Positions 41,828 through 51,475 of a stretch of 64,000 nt of DNA are shown here, piece by piece. The stretch lies in contig NZ_CP009458.1 in the NCBI RefSeq assembly GCF_000758305.1, positions 1,550,001-1,614,000 on the forward strand, given 5' to 3'. The stretch's first letter is position 1. Each line of letters opens with the position of its first letter. Made by a program: the position numbers and the translations under genes. Origin of the DNA: Cedecea neteri. Its GTDB lineage: Bacteria > Pseudomonadota > Gammaproteobacteria > Enterobacterales > Enterobacteriaceae. The notes below the pieces were generated by a model, which worked only from the letters and a program-made list of their open reading frames with translations, did no database searches and was not told the DNA's origin.

Positions 41828-44800
41828 TTACAGGCTGCCGGGCGTTCTGGCGGCTCTGCCCGCGGATTTAATCGTCTTACTGCTACGCTGCCCGCCGAGG
41901 CTCTCCAGACGCATCTGGAACGGTGGGAACGGCATTTCGATGTTGTGCTCGCGGAAGCCCTGCAGAATCAACTGGTGGATTTCGTGGCGCAGCGGCATGC
42001 GGTGGCCCATTTCCGCCGCGTGAATACGCAGCTCGAACACCTGGATACCTTGCTGGAGATCAACCAGGAAGGCTTCCGGCGCTGGCGTATCGAGCACCAG
42101 CGTGCAGCGGTGCGCGGCTTCCAGCAGGACCTGGGTGACCTCTTCTGTATTCGCTTCTGACGGGGCCGGAATGGTGAGCACCACGCGCGTGACCGAGTCC
42201 GAAAGCGACCAGTTGATGAACTGTTCGGTAATAAAGGCCTGATTCGGCACGATGATTTCTTTGCGGTCCCAGTCGCTGATGGTTGTCGCGCGGGTGTTGA
42301 TTCGCGTGATGGTGCCCGTCAGATCGCGGATGGTGACCGTGTCGCCGATGCGTATCGGCTTCTCGAACAGAATAATCAGGCCGGAGACGAAGTTGGCAAA
42401 GATTTGCTGTAAACCGAAGCCTAAGCCTACGCTGAGTGCCGCTACCAGCCACTGCAGTTTAGACCACTCAATCCCCACCATCGAGAAGCCAACCAGTCCG
42501 CCAATCAGCAGCAGCAGGTACTTCGTGATGGTCGTGATCGCATAGCCGGTGCCGGGAGTTAAGTTCAGGTGCTGGAGAATAGCCAGCTCCAGCAGTGCGG
42601 GCAGGTTACGCACCAGTTGGGTGGTAATAATCAGCACCAGAATGGCAATCAGTACCGCGCCAAGCGTAATCGGCTCGATGCTTTCCACACCCTGAACCGT
42701 GGAGGTGACATCCCACAAGGTGATGTTACCGAGGAAGCCAAACGCCGAGTGGATTTCCGACCACAGAACGATCACCGACAGCAGGGCGATCAGCGTCAGA
42801 ATCGAGCGAACCAGACGCAGGGACTGGGCGCTGATGGTATCCAGATCGACTTCCGGTTCGTCCACGGTTTCGGCCGATCCTTCAGTGCTGTTGGCATGCG
42901 CAGTTTCTTCTTCGCCACGCGCTCGCTGGGCAAGGATTTCAGCCCGACGGTGTTTGGCACGGTCAAAGGCCAGTCGGCGGCGCTGAATCAGCATCCAGCG
43001 GCGAATAATGTGGTAAATCACCAGCAGCAGGAACCAGATAGCCACGGAGGTTTCCAGGCGCGCCAGTAGCGCCTGAGCCGTCGCCAGGTAGCCAACGATA
43101 GCCGCCAGAATGGCCATCAGCGGGGCGCAAAGCAGCAGGTTCCAAAGGATGGTGTTGACGATGTTGTCGCCATCGCCCTGCTTGTCGAGATAGAGCGGCA
43201 GTCCGGCGCGTTTCAGGCTGAGGGTGACGATGGCCAGCGCGCCGCAAATCATGATGAAGCAAAGTCTACCCAACGAGGCTGAAAATTCCCGGTCGTTGAG
43301 ATTATCGAACATAATCAGCGCCATGATCAGCGGCACAATCAGGCCGATGCTCATGATGTAGTAGCGCATGGCCCGGCCTACACGCTCGCGCGGCCAGCCG
43401 AAATGCACCACAAACAGCCCGGTAGGGCGCGCGAAGGTCGCACAGATCATCACCCCCCAAAGCAGGGGAACCGTCGCGGTAACGCCGTCGCCAATCGCCA
43501 CTGCGATAGGGTAAGGCCATGCCTCCTGCAAACCATAGCCGAGCGTCGCCCACAGCACGGGGAGCGGAGAGGCGACCAGAATCGACCAGAACACGGTGCG
43601 CAGCGTCAGGCGGAAGTGATCCTGGGTCACTTTACCTACTTTGGCGCTGGAGCGTTCGAGGAAGGCCGTGAAGTGGCGGCGAGAGCTAATGCTAAACCCA
43701 ACCAGAATCAATGCGCCAAAGAGCGGCAGCAGGGTCTCTTTGCTGGTCACCATCATGATCGCAGCCTTACCCAGCTGGCTAAAGGTATCCAGCGACACCA
43801 GACGCCGCAGATCCTGGACGATTTCCAGTGGCCAACTGATGCCTATTGGGCTGACGTCCGACGTCCAGAACAGGTAGCGGTGGGTCGCTTCGTTCACCTC
43901 TTTCAGGGCATCTTCCAGCTGGCTGTTGGCGACTTTCAGCTTGGTGAGTTCAAGGATCAGGGTATCACCACCCTGCAGCAGTGAATTCAGTAGCTCACGC
44001 TGGGTGCGAAGCTGGGCCTGCAGGATCTTATTTTGTTCCGACGTTAACGGGCTGCCGTCTGCCTGGCGAACCTGCCGCAGTTGAGCATGCTTATTGAGCA
44101 AATCTTCATAGTGCAGTCGCTCTACGCGCAGCTGAGCCAGCTCGGTATCCAACTGCTGCGGTTTGGGCATGTCCGGCAGGCGGGCGACCTGGGCACGTAG
44201 CGCTTCACCCAGTACGTTGGAAACGCCGAGCCACTGAGACTGCTCGCGTAGCGTATTCAGCGCCTGGCGGACCTCCAGCGTCTGGTTATTGGCCTGACGC
44301 TGCTGCGAGGCGACCAGATCCATACGCTGAGCTTGCTGATTAAGGGCCTGGGAGAGTTCGCGGTTATTTTTGAACTGCTCGACGATTTCCGGCGGCAGGT
44401 TAGCGCTGGTTTCCGCCAGCAGTTCGGTACTTTCCAGCGCCTGTTCCGCCTCACGCTGGCGCTGGCTATTGAGCTGATTTCTCAACGCCTGGAGATAGGC
44501 ATCCAACTGGGTGCTTTGCTTTTGCGCCAGTTCGGCGCGCATGCGCGAAAGCTCCTGGCGGTTGTTAGCGGAAAGCTGAGCCAGTTCGAGTTCATCAACC
44601 TGCGCTTTCAGGCGTGCTGATTCAGCCTGCAGCAGGAAGTGCTGGGCTTGGGCAAGCGGGGTACTGCCGCTTTGCTGGGCACCGGCGCGGCGCTCGATAT
44701 CGTTCAACTGGCGGCGTGCATCCGTTTGCTGCTGAGGGAGCTGGCTTAACGAATCGCTGATGTCCCGGGTTCTTTCCTGTTCCTGCTGAGCAAGGCGGCT

Positions 44801-45166
44801 TTTGTCCAGAAGCTGGCTGCTGACCTGCAGGATTTCCTGGTTCAACGCATCGCTGCTCATGCCCGGGGAAACCTCCTCGGGTTCATCACGCAGGTTGGTC
44901 AGTTGTTTACGCAGGGTTTGCGACAGTTTAGGGAAATTATCAATGACTTGTTGGTATTGTTCGGCGCGTTCGAGCGAGGCTTTACGCTCGTCCAGCGCAT
45001 TCAGCGCCGACTGGAGTGCTTCTACAATTTCCGCCTGGTTAGGCGTGTTTTTGGCGGCCTTAGCCTGCTCCAGTTCCTGCGAGATTTGTTTTGCGTCGGG
45101 AGCTGTCGCTGCGTATGCCCCCAGGCTGAGGCACCAGGCCATCAGGAAAGTGATAATCAGGCGCAC
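41828..45166 (-). CDS. mscM: Miniconductance mechanosensitive channel MscM
   Basis: MscM (YjeP) is a large MscS-family channel of the inner membrane that opens under osmotic downshock. The 1112-residue protein has a signal peptide (MRLIITFLMAWCLSLGAYA), a long alpha-helical periplasmic domain (about 20-480), many membrane helices, and the C-terminal MscS core with GLGFGLQQIFANFVSGLIILFE (pore helix, about 925-947) and the vestibule beta domain. It lies upstream of no other gene in its unit here; psd is 145 bases further upstream on the same strand, the usual psd-mscM order. Confidence 0.95.
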   Translation of the reverse strand: MRLIITFLMAWCLSLGAYAATAPDAKQISQELEQAKAAKNTPNQAEIVEALQSALNALDERKASLERAEQYQQVIDNFPKLSQTLRKQLTNLRDEPEEVSPGMSSDALNQEILQVSSQLLDKSRLAQQEQERTRDISDSLSQLPQQQTDARRQLNDIERRAGAQQSGSTPLAQAQHFLLQAESARLKAQVDELELAQLSANNRQELSRMRAELAQKQSTQLDAYLQALRNQLNSQRQREAEQALESTELLAETSANLPPEIVEQFKNNRELSQALNQQAQRMDLVASQQRQANNQTLEVRQALNTLREQSQWLGVSNVLGEALRAQVARLPDMPKPQQLDTELAQLRVERLHYEDLLNKHAQLRQVRQADGSPLTSEQNKILQAQLRTQRELLNSLLQGGDTLILELTKLKVANSQLEDALKEVNEATHRYLFWTSDVSPIGISWPLEIVQDLRRLVSLDTFSQLGKAAIMMVTSKETLLPLFGALILVGFSISSRRHFTAFLERSSAKVGKVTQDHFRLTLRTVFWSILVASPLPVLWATLGYGLQEAWPYPIAVAIGDGVTATVPLLWGVMICATFARPTGLFVVHFGWPRERVGRAMRYYIMSIGLIVPLIMALIMFDNLNDREFSASLGRLCFIMICGALAIVTLSLKRAGLPLYLDKQGDGDNIVNTILWNLLLCAPLMAILAAIVGYLATAQALLARLETSVAIWFLLLVIYHIIRRWMLIQRRRLAFDRAKHRRAEILAQRARGEEETAHANSTEGSAETVDEPEVDLDTISAQSLRLVRSILTLIALLSVIVLWSEIHSAFGFLGNITLWDVTSTVQGVESIEPITLGAVLIAILVLIITTQLVRNLPALLELAILQHLNLTPGTGYAITTITKYLLLLIGGLVGFSMVGIEWSKLQWLVAALSVGLGFGLQQIFANFVSGLIILFEKPIRIGDTVTIRDLTGTITRINTRATTISDWDRKEIIVPNQAFITEQFINWSLSDSVTRVVLTIPAPSEANTEEVTQVLLEAAHRCTLVLDTPAPEAFLVDLQQGIQVFELRIHAAEMGHRMPLRHEIHQLILQGFREHNIEMPFPPFQMRLESLGGQRSSKTIKSAGRAARTPGSL

Positions 45167-45311
45167 GTCAGTTACCTATAACGTTGCTGGGAAAGAGGGA
45201 AAACTATGTTTCCCTCCTGGATGTTTTAGCAGAAAATCAATGGGTTGATTTTCGTGGTTAAGTGCTGTGAGCTTTCAGGCTTCGGGGTGACCCGTCGCCT
45301 GATTTTAGACG

Positions 45312-46271
45312 TTATTCTGCGGTTTTTGGCGCTTCGGATTCGTCTGCTTTGGTGTCCAGTACCTCGGCAGGGATTTCGCTCACCGGCACTTCAGGCTCAA
45401 TGACAGGTTCGCTTGAGACAGCCAGCACTTCGCCGATTTTGGTGGCCGACAGGTTTTTCAGCTGTTCTGCCAGGTTTACTTTGCCTGGCGCAAACAGGTT
45501 AATTACTGTCGAGCCCAGCTTGAAGCGGCCCATTTCCTGGCCCTTCAGCAGCGCAACGGCACCTTCACTTTCGCCTGCAGGCCATGTCCAGCGTTTAATC
45601 ACACCTTCACGCGGTGGCGTAATGGTGCCCGCCCAGACGGTTTCGATGCTGCCAACAATGGTAGCACCAACCAGAATCTGCGCCATTGGGCCAAATTCGG
45701 TGTCGAACAGGCAGATCACGCGCTCGTTACGGGCAAACAGGTTCGGGACGTTTTGCGCCGTCAGGTGGTTGACGGAGAAAAGGTCACCCGGAACATAGAT
45801 CATTTCACGCAGAATGCCGTTACATGGCATGTGCACGCGGTGGTAGTCGCGAGGTGAAAGGTAAGTTGTGGCGAAGCTGCCGTTACGGAACAGGTCGGCC
45901 ATCAGGTAGTTACCTGCCAGCAGCGCTTCCAGACTGTAGTTATGGCCTTTTGCCTGCAGGATTTTATCTTCTTCGATGCGGCCCAGCTGGCTTATCACGC
46001 CGTCAGCAGGCATCACCAGCACGTTAGGGTCGGTATTTACCGGGCGCACGTCATCACGCAGCGGACGCACAAAAAAGTCATTGAAGGTGCGGTAAGCGGC
46101 GGTGTCCGGCTTTTGCGCTTCATTCATGTCGACTTTGTAGTATTTGACGAACAGATCGATGACCAGTTTGGTCAGCCAGCCAGCACGTTTGCTTGCGCCC
46201 CAGCCCGCCAGGCGAGTCAGCCACAGTTTTGGCAGAATGTACTGCAGCGAAAGTTTAATGTTGTCTAACAA
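45312..46271 (-). CDS. psd: Phosphatidylserine decarboxylase proenzyme
   Basis: Converts phosphatidylserine to phosphatidylethanolamine at the inner membrane. The 319-residue proenzyme cuts itself at the LGST motif (S254) to make the pyruvoyl cofactor. The start is a TTG at 46271 with AGGAGG five bases before it. The acidic C-terminal tail after about residue 285 differs strongly from E. coli and is dispensable-looking. It is followed by mscM, with rsgA upstream. Confidence 0.95.
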   Translation of the reverse strand: MLDNIKLSLQYILPKLWLTRLAGWGASKRAGWLTKLVIDLFVKYYKVDMNEAQKPDTAAYRTFNDFFVRPLRDDVRPVNTDPNVLVMPADGVISQLGRIEEDKILQAKGHNYSLEALLAGNYLMADLFRNGSFATTYLSPRDYHRVHMPCNGILREMIYVPGDLFSVNHLTAQNVPNLFARNERVICLFDTEFGPMAQILVGATIVGSIETVWAGTITPPREGVIKRWTWPAGESEGAVALLKGQEMGRFKLGSTVINLFAPGKVNLAEQLKNLSATKIGEVLAVSSEPVIEPEVPVSEIPAEVLDTKADESEAPKTAE

Positions 46272-46348
46272 AATAGCCTCCTGGCTAAATGCCCTGCATG
46301 TGGGCCGATACAGAAAAGGGGCGATTCTAGCGACGCCCAGCTTAATTG

Positions 46349-47404
46349 TCAGTTGTCAGTATCAGAAAAGCTTTTACGCGTTTTTACCTGCGCCATGCTT
46401 TCCAGAATACGGTGGTAGTTTTCGAAACGTGTTTCAGCGATCTGGCCTTGTTCCACGGCTTCACGCAGGGCGCAGCCTGGATCGTTGTCATGGCGGCAAT
46501 CGCGGTATTTACAACGGCCTAAATAATCATGGAATTCGACAAACCCGTGGGTGATTTGTTCAGGCTCGAGGTGCCAGAGACCAAACTCACGCACGCCGGG
46601 GGAGTCAATGACATCGCCGCCGCCAGGGAAGTGATAAAGTCGGGAAGCCGTGGTGGTGTGCTGACCAAGCCCGGAGACGTCGGAAACGTCATTCACCAGA
46701 ATTTGCTTGTCGGTGAAGCCTAACAGGTGGTTCAGCAGGCTTGATTTGCCTACGCCGGACTGGCCCGCAAAGATACTGATGCGGTCTACTAGCTCGGCTT
46801 CGAGCTCTTTAAGCCCTTCTGCTTTGTAGCTGGAAACCATCAGCACGCGATAGCCAATTTTGCGGTAGATATCCATCTGTTCGTTAACGAAGGCCCGGCC
46901 TTCATCGTCCAGCAGATCGGTTTTGTTGAGCACCAGCAGTGGCTCAACGTCGAGGGTTTCGCAGGCGACAAGATAGCGGTCAATAATGTTCAGTGACAGC
47001 TCCGGCAGGATGGCCGAAACGATAATGATTTGGTCGATGTTTGCCGCAATCGGTTTTACGCCGTCGTAAAAGTCTGGGCGGGTCAGAACGGAGGTGCGCT
47101 CATGCACGGCCTCGACAATCCCTTTTTTCGAGATGCCTTCGGCGGCCTCTTTCGCTAAGCGCCAGACTACCTTGTCGCCGGTAACCAGCGAACGAATGGT
47201 GCGACGAATGTTGCAGCGGTGTACCGTGCCTTCATGCGACTCGACGTCCGCATGCTGGCCAAAGCGGCTGATGACCGTGCCTTCGCGCGGTTCACCAAAC
47301 TGGGCATCGTCATAATCGGCTTTCTCCACGGTTTTTGTCAGACGACGCTGGTGGTTCGCGTTGACGCGGCGCTGCTGCCCTTTGGAGAGTTTATTTTTGC
47401 TCAA
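46349..47404 (-). CDS. rsgA: Ribosome small subunit-dependent GTPase RsgA
   Basis: RsgA is a circularly permuted GTPase that checks late maturation of the 30S subunit. The 351-residue product has an N-terminal OB domain, the permuted GTPase with NKTDLLDD before GQSGVGKSSLLN, and a C-terminal zinc knuckle CKYRDCRHDNDPGC. The start is a TTG at 47404 (AGGAG nine bases upstream), giving MSKNKLSKGQQRRVN as in E. coli; the longer frame to 47455 is rejected. It is divergent from orn. Confidence 0.94.
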   Translation of the reverse strand: MSKNKLSKGQQRRVNANHQRRLTKTVEKADYDDAQFGEPREGTVISRFGQHADVESHEGTVHRCNIRRTIRSLVTGDKVVWRLAKEAAEGISKKGIVEAVHERTSVLTRPDFYDGVKPIAANIDQIIIVSAILPELSLNIIDRYLVACETLDVEPLLVLNKTDLLDDEGRAFVNEQMDIYRKIGYRVLMVSSYKAEGLKELEAELVDRISIFAGQSGVGKSSLLNHLLGFTDKQILVNDVSDVSGLGQHTTTASRLYHFPGGGDVIDSPGVREFGLWHLEPEQITHGFVEFHDYLGRCKYRDCRHDNDPGCALREAVEQGQIAETRFENYHRILESMAQVKTRKSFSDTDN

Positions 47405-47517
47405 GCGTACTGGCTCCTGGTCGCCCCTGGTGGGCAAAACCTCTATGATACACACTATTTTATACGAATTAACCCATCGTCAAGGGTGGGCGACGCACAA
47501 GAAGGGTGGAAAATAGC

Positions 47518-48063
47518 ATGAGTGGAAACGAAAACAATCTGATTTGGATTGATTTAGAAATGACCGGTCTGGATCCCGAGCGGGATCGCATTATTGAGAT
47601 TGCTACCCTGGTGACCGATGCCAACCTGAACATTCTGGCAGAAGGGCCAACCATCGCGGTACATCAGTCCGATGAACAGCTGGGGCTAATGGATGACTGG
47701 AACGTTCGTACCCATACTGCAAGCGGGCTGGTTGAGCGCGTGAAGGCAAGTACGCATGACGATCGCGCGGCTGAGCTGGCGACGCTGGAGTTCCTGAAGC
47801 AGTGGGTGCCGGCGAATACTTCTCCGATTTGCGGGAACAGCATTGGGCAGGATCGCCGCTTTTTGTTTAAGTATATGCCCGAGCTGGAGGCCTACTTCCA
47901 TTATCGTTACCTCGACGTGAGCACGTTGAAAGAGCTGGCGCGCCGCTGGAAACCGGAAATTCTGCCTGGCTTCAAAAAGCAGGGGACTCACCAGGCAATG
48001 GACGATATTCGCGAGTCCGTAGCGGAGCTGGCTTACTATCGCGAGAATTTTATTAAGCTTTAA
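47518..48063 (+). CDS. orn: Oligoribonuclease
   Basis: Essential 3'-5' exonuclease that degrades RNA dinucleotides, including linear di-GMP, to mononucleotides. The 181 residues show the DEDDh active site: IDLEMTGLD, GNSIGQDRRF, YLDVSTLKEL and HQAMDDI. It differs from E. coli Orn at only a few positions. It is divergent from rsgA. Confidence 0.97.
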   Translation: MSGNENNLIWIDLEMTGLDPERDRIIEIATLVTDANLNILAEGPTIAVHQSDEQLGLMDDWNVRTHTASGLVERVKASTHDDRAAELATLEFLKQWVPANTSPICGNSIGQDRRFLFKYMPELEAYFHYRYLDVSTLKELARRWKPEILPGFKKQGTHQAMDDIRESVAELAYYRENFIKL

Positions 48064-48070
48064 AAACAGT

Positions 48071-48092
48071 CCCCTTACCGAAAGGTGAGGGG
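48071..48092. terminator. Hairpin after orn
   Basis: CCCCTTACC pairs with GGTGAGGGG around a GAAA loop. The tail is A-rich rather than T-rich on the plus strand, so it is a probable but atypical terminator between orn and the tRNA cluster. Confidence 0.6.
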
Positions 48093-48248
48093 AAAATAAC
48101 CAATTTCGACGATAAAATAATCATCATGGCGATTTAACCAGCAGTCAGACGAAAAACGTGAAAAAAAACGTTTGAGGGCTTGCGACAAAAACGAATTCTC
48201 GTATAATGCGCCTCCCGTACCGATGCAGAATTTGCAGCGTTACACAGA

Positions 48249-48324
<76 letters not shown>

Positions 48325-48361
48325 AAATTTGATTTGGCTTTTACAGCCATGCACCACCCAA

Positions 48362-48437
<76 letters not shown>

Positions 48438-48473
48438 AAATTTGATTGGCTTTTACAGCCACGCACCACCCAA

Positions 48474-48549
<76 letters not shown>

Positions 48550-48570
48550 AATTTTCCTTTCAAGAACAAA

Positions 48571-48808
48571 TTATCCACAGCGCTTAACAGGCGTTGCCGG
48601 TGGCTTTTTGCTGTCTTGCAATACAACTATGAACAGACTTATCCACAGCCTTCTCCCTTTCCACACGCCTTCTACAAATGTAATATTTATTACATCAATA
48701 TTTTAACTTATTGATAATTAATAAGTTAATTTAGTGTCGAAATATTAATGTAATGCTTGCAGAAATTTTGACACTTGAATGACAACGTGTTTTTGAATGT
48801 TATGCACA
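48571..48808. promoter_or_regulatory. datA: datA locus: DnaA boxes and IHF-like site
   Basis: The region between the tRNA-Gly genes and queG is where E. coli carries datA, which titrates DnaA and, with IHF, promotes hydrolysis of DnaA-bound ATP to prevent extra replication initiation. Three perfect DnaA boxes (TTATNCACA) are visible at 48571-48579, 48639-48647 and 48800-48808. An IHF-like site, ATCAATATTTTA, lies between the second and third boxes at 48694-48705 inside an AT-rich stretch. The order box-box-IHF-box fits the E. coli arrangement. Confidence 0.82.
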
Positions 48809-48821
48809 CGCTGTGGACATA

Positions 48822-49961
48822 TCATGCGTCGCGCGGAAGCCCTTTCTCAATCACCCTCACCAGGCGCTGTTTCTTCGGTAACTGAACCTCAACGGCCTGC
48901 TCGCTTCGTCTGGCTAATTGTTGCGCAATCGCCCATTCAATGTGTTCATCCAGAAGTGGGTGCTCACCTTGTCTCTGTTCAAGCGCGGCCAGATTCGCTT
49001 CATCCCAGGGGGCGTTGCCCAGCGCAACGGCGATATTACGCAGCCAGCGAAGGTGGCCGATACGGCGGATCGCTGAGCCTTCGGTCACGCGCAGGAAATG
49101 CTGTTCACTCCAGGCAAACAGCTCAGTCAACGGCGGCGAATGGAGCGCCTTACGTGGGCTGAAGTCATCTTCTTCGCTAAGCTGCGAGTAGCGGTTCCAT
49201 GGGCAGATGAGCTGGCAGTCATCGCAGCCGTAGATACGATTGCCGATAAGCGGCCTGAATTCTTCCGGGATTGCGCCTTCAAGTTCTATGGTCAGATAGG
49301 ATATACAGCGTCTGGCGTCCACCGTGTAGGGCTCGACGATGGCATTGGTCGGGCAAATGGTCATGCAGGCTACGCAGCGGCCGCAGCCCTCCTCAACAGG
49401 GGAGTCAATTGGCAGCGGAATATCGACCAGCAGTTCGCCAAGAAAGAAGAACGAACCTGCCTCGCGATTAAGGATTAGTGAGTGCTTACCTGTCCAGCCC
49501 AGCCCGGCTTTTTCGGCCAGCGGGCGCTCAAGAAGCGGCGCGGAGTCAACAAAAGGTCTAAAATTCAGCGTGGAGCAGTGGGACTGAATCATTTCTCCCA
49601 GCTTTTTTAAGCGGTTACGCAAGACTTTATGGTAGTCACGGCCCAGCGCGTAGCGGCTGACGTAGCCCAACTGTGGGTTTTTCAGCGTTGAGGCAAAGGC
49701 GGCATTGGTGGGAAGGTAGTTCATGCGAACGCTAATGACCCTGAGCGTACCGGGCACCAGCTCGTGTGGGCGCGCGCGCATCATGCCGTGCCGGGCCATC
49801 CAGTCCATTTCACCGTGATATTGCTTGTCGAGCCATTCCTGCAGCTGCGGCTCGCTGGCGGTGAGATCGGTATCGGTTATACCGACCTGCTGGAAGCCAA
49901 GATCTTTGCCCCATTGTTTAATGTTTTGCGCTAACTGATTGTAATCGAGGGGCTGTGACAT
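48822..49961 (-). CDS. queG: Epoxyqueuosine reductase
   Basis: QueG performs the last step of queuosine synthesis, reducing epoxyqueuosine in tRNA with cobalamin and two [4Fe-4S] clusters. The 379-residue protein has the ferredoxin-like cysteines GCGRCVACMTICPTNAI and CDDCQLICPWNR (about residues 190-255). The start is the ATG at 49961 (MSQPLDYNQ); a frame extending to 50069 would overlap nnr and is rejected. Its start codon shares bases with the nnr start on the other strand. Confidence 0.95.
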   Translation of the reverse strand: MSQPLDYNQLAQNIKQWGKDLGFQQVGITDTDLTASEPQLQEWLDKQYHGEMDWMARHGMMRARPHELVPGTLRVISVRMNYLPTNAAFASTLKNPQLGYVSRYALGRDYHKVLRNRLKKLGEMIQSHCSTLNFRPFVDSAPLLERPLAEKAGLGWTGKHSLILNREAGSFFFLGELLVDIPLPIDSPVEEGCGRCVACMTICPTNAIVEPYTVDARRCISYLTIELEGAIPEEFRPLIGNRIYGCDDCQLICPWNRYSQLSEEDDFSPRKALHSPPLTELFAWSEQHFLRVTEGSAIRRIGHLRWLRNIAVALGNAPWDEANLAALEQRQGEHPLLDEHIEWAIAQQLARRSEQAVEVQLPKKQRLVRVIEKGLPRDA

Positions 49962-51471
49962 GACGGACCATAACCTGGAAAAGTACGGCAAAAGTATACC
50001 ACATTCGGTCTGGCCAGCAGACTGGCTGCGTAACGCTGAAAAAGACGCAGCCGATAGCCTGGGCATCACGCTGTATGAGCTGATGCTGCGCGCCGGTCAG
50101 GCGGCATTTCAGATTGCCTGCACGCGTTATCCTGACGCTCGACATTGGCTGATTGTCTGCGGGCATGGGAATAACGGCGGGGACGGGTATGTCGTTGCCC
50201 GGCTGGCGCAGGCGGCGGGTTTTCAGACAACGGTGCTGGCTGTAGAAAGTGAAAAGCCTTTACCCGAAGAAGCCGGTCAGGCGCGTGAAGCGTGGCTTAA
50301 TGCAGGCGGCGTTCCGCACGATCCCGATAAATTCTGGCCTGCTGATGTTGATTTAATTATCGATGCCTTGCTGGGCATTGGTTTAAACAGCGCGCCGCGC
50401 GAAGGCATTGCCCGGTTGATTGAGCAGATGAACGTTCACCCTGCGCCGGTTATCGCGTTGGATATCCCTTCTGGCCTGATGGCAGAAACGGGCGCTGTGC
50501 CCGGCACGGTGGTTCAGGCGGCGGATACGGTGACGTTTATCGCACTCAAGCCTGGTTTACTCACAGGGAAGGCGCGGGATGTGGTTGGCAGGCTGCACTT
50601 TGCCGCTCTGGGGCTTGAACCCTGGCTCGAAGGGCAGGCCGCACCCATTTCCCGGTTTGATGTTCAGCAGCTTGCCGGGTGGATTAAACCGAGGCGGCCG
50701 ACGTCGCATAAAGGGGATAACGGGCGGCTGGTACTGATTGGTGGCGACAGCGGCACTGCCGGAGCCATTCGTCTGGCCGGTGAAGCTGCATTGAGAGCGG
50801 GGGCTGGTCTTGTTCGGGTACTTACTCGTGCTGAAAACGTTGCGCCACTGCTTACCGCTTGCCCCGAGCTAATGGTTCATGAGCTGACGCCGCAATCGCT
50901 TGATGATGCTCTGGAGTGGGCCGATGTGGTGGCCATTGGGCCAGGGCTCGGGCAGCAGGAGTGGGGTAAAAAAGCGCTGCAGAAAGTCGAAAACAGCCGT
51001 AAACCGATGCTTTGGGACGCGGACGCGCTTAACCTTCTGGCAATCAACCCGGATAAACGTCAGAATCGCGTGATTACGCCTCATCCCGGCGAAGCGGCAA
51101 GGCTGCTTAATTGCGCTGTGTCACAAATTGAGAGTGACCGCTTACTTGCAGTAAGGCGGTTGGTTAAACGTTATGGCGGAACCGTGGTCTTAAAAGGTGC
51201 CGGCACGCTGGTTGCCAGCCACGATCGGCTGGGCGTTATCGACGTTGGCAACGCCGGGATGGGAAGCGGTGGAATGGGGGATGTGCTGTCGGGGATCATT
51301 GCCGCATTGCTGGCACAGAAGCTTAACCCTTATGATGCTGCCTGTGCAGGTTGCGTAGCTCACGGCGCGGCGGCTGATGTATTAGCCCGCCAGCGAGGCA
51401 TGCGCGGTATGCTGGCAAGCGACCTGCTTTCAACGCTTTACCTGTTTGTTAACCCGGATTTGAATACCTGA
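49960..51471 (+). CDS. nnr: Bifunctional NAD(P)HX epimerase / dehydratase
   Basis: Repairs damaged hydrated NADH and NADPH. Residues about 1-215 form the YjeF epimerase domain (GHGNNGGDGYVVARLA); the rest is the ADP-dependent dehydratase with LIGGDSGTAGA, ITPHPGEAARLL and NAGMGSGGMGDVLSG. 503 residues. First gene of the nnr-tsaE-amiB-mutL-miaA-hfq-hflX superoperon. Its ATG (49960-49962) overlaps the divergent queG start codon (49961-49959). Confidence 0.95.
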   Translation: MTDHNLEKYGKSIPHSVWPADWLRNAEKDAADSLGITLYELMLRAGQAAFQIACTRYPDARHWLIVCGHGNNGGDGYVVARLAQAAGFQTTVLAVESEKPLPEEAGQAREAWLNAGGVPHDPDKFWPADVDLIIDALLGIGLNSAPREGIARLIEQMNVHPAPVIALDIPSGLMAETGAVPGTVVQAADTVTFIALKPGLLTGKARDVVGRLHFAALGLEPWLEGQAAPISRFDVQQLAGWIKPRRPTSHKGDNGRLVLIGGDSGTAGAIRLAGEAALRAGAGLVRVLTRAENVAPLLTACPELMVHELTPQSLDDALEWADVVAIGPGLGQQEWGKKALQKVENSRKPMLWDADALNLLAINPDKRQNRVITPHPGEAARLLNCAVSQIESDRLLAVRRLVKRYGGTVVLKGAGTLVASHDRLGVIDVGNAGMGSGGMGDVLSGIIAALLAQKLNPYDAACAGCVAHGAAADVLARQRGMRGMLASDLLSTLYLFVNPDLNT

Positions 51472-51475
51472 AGCC

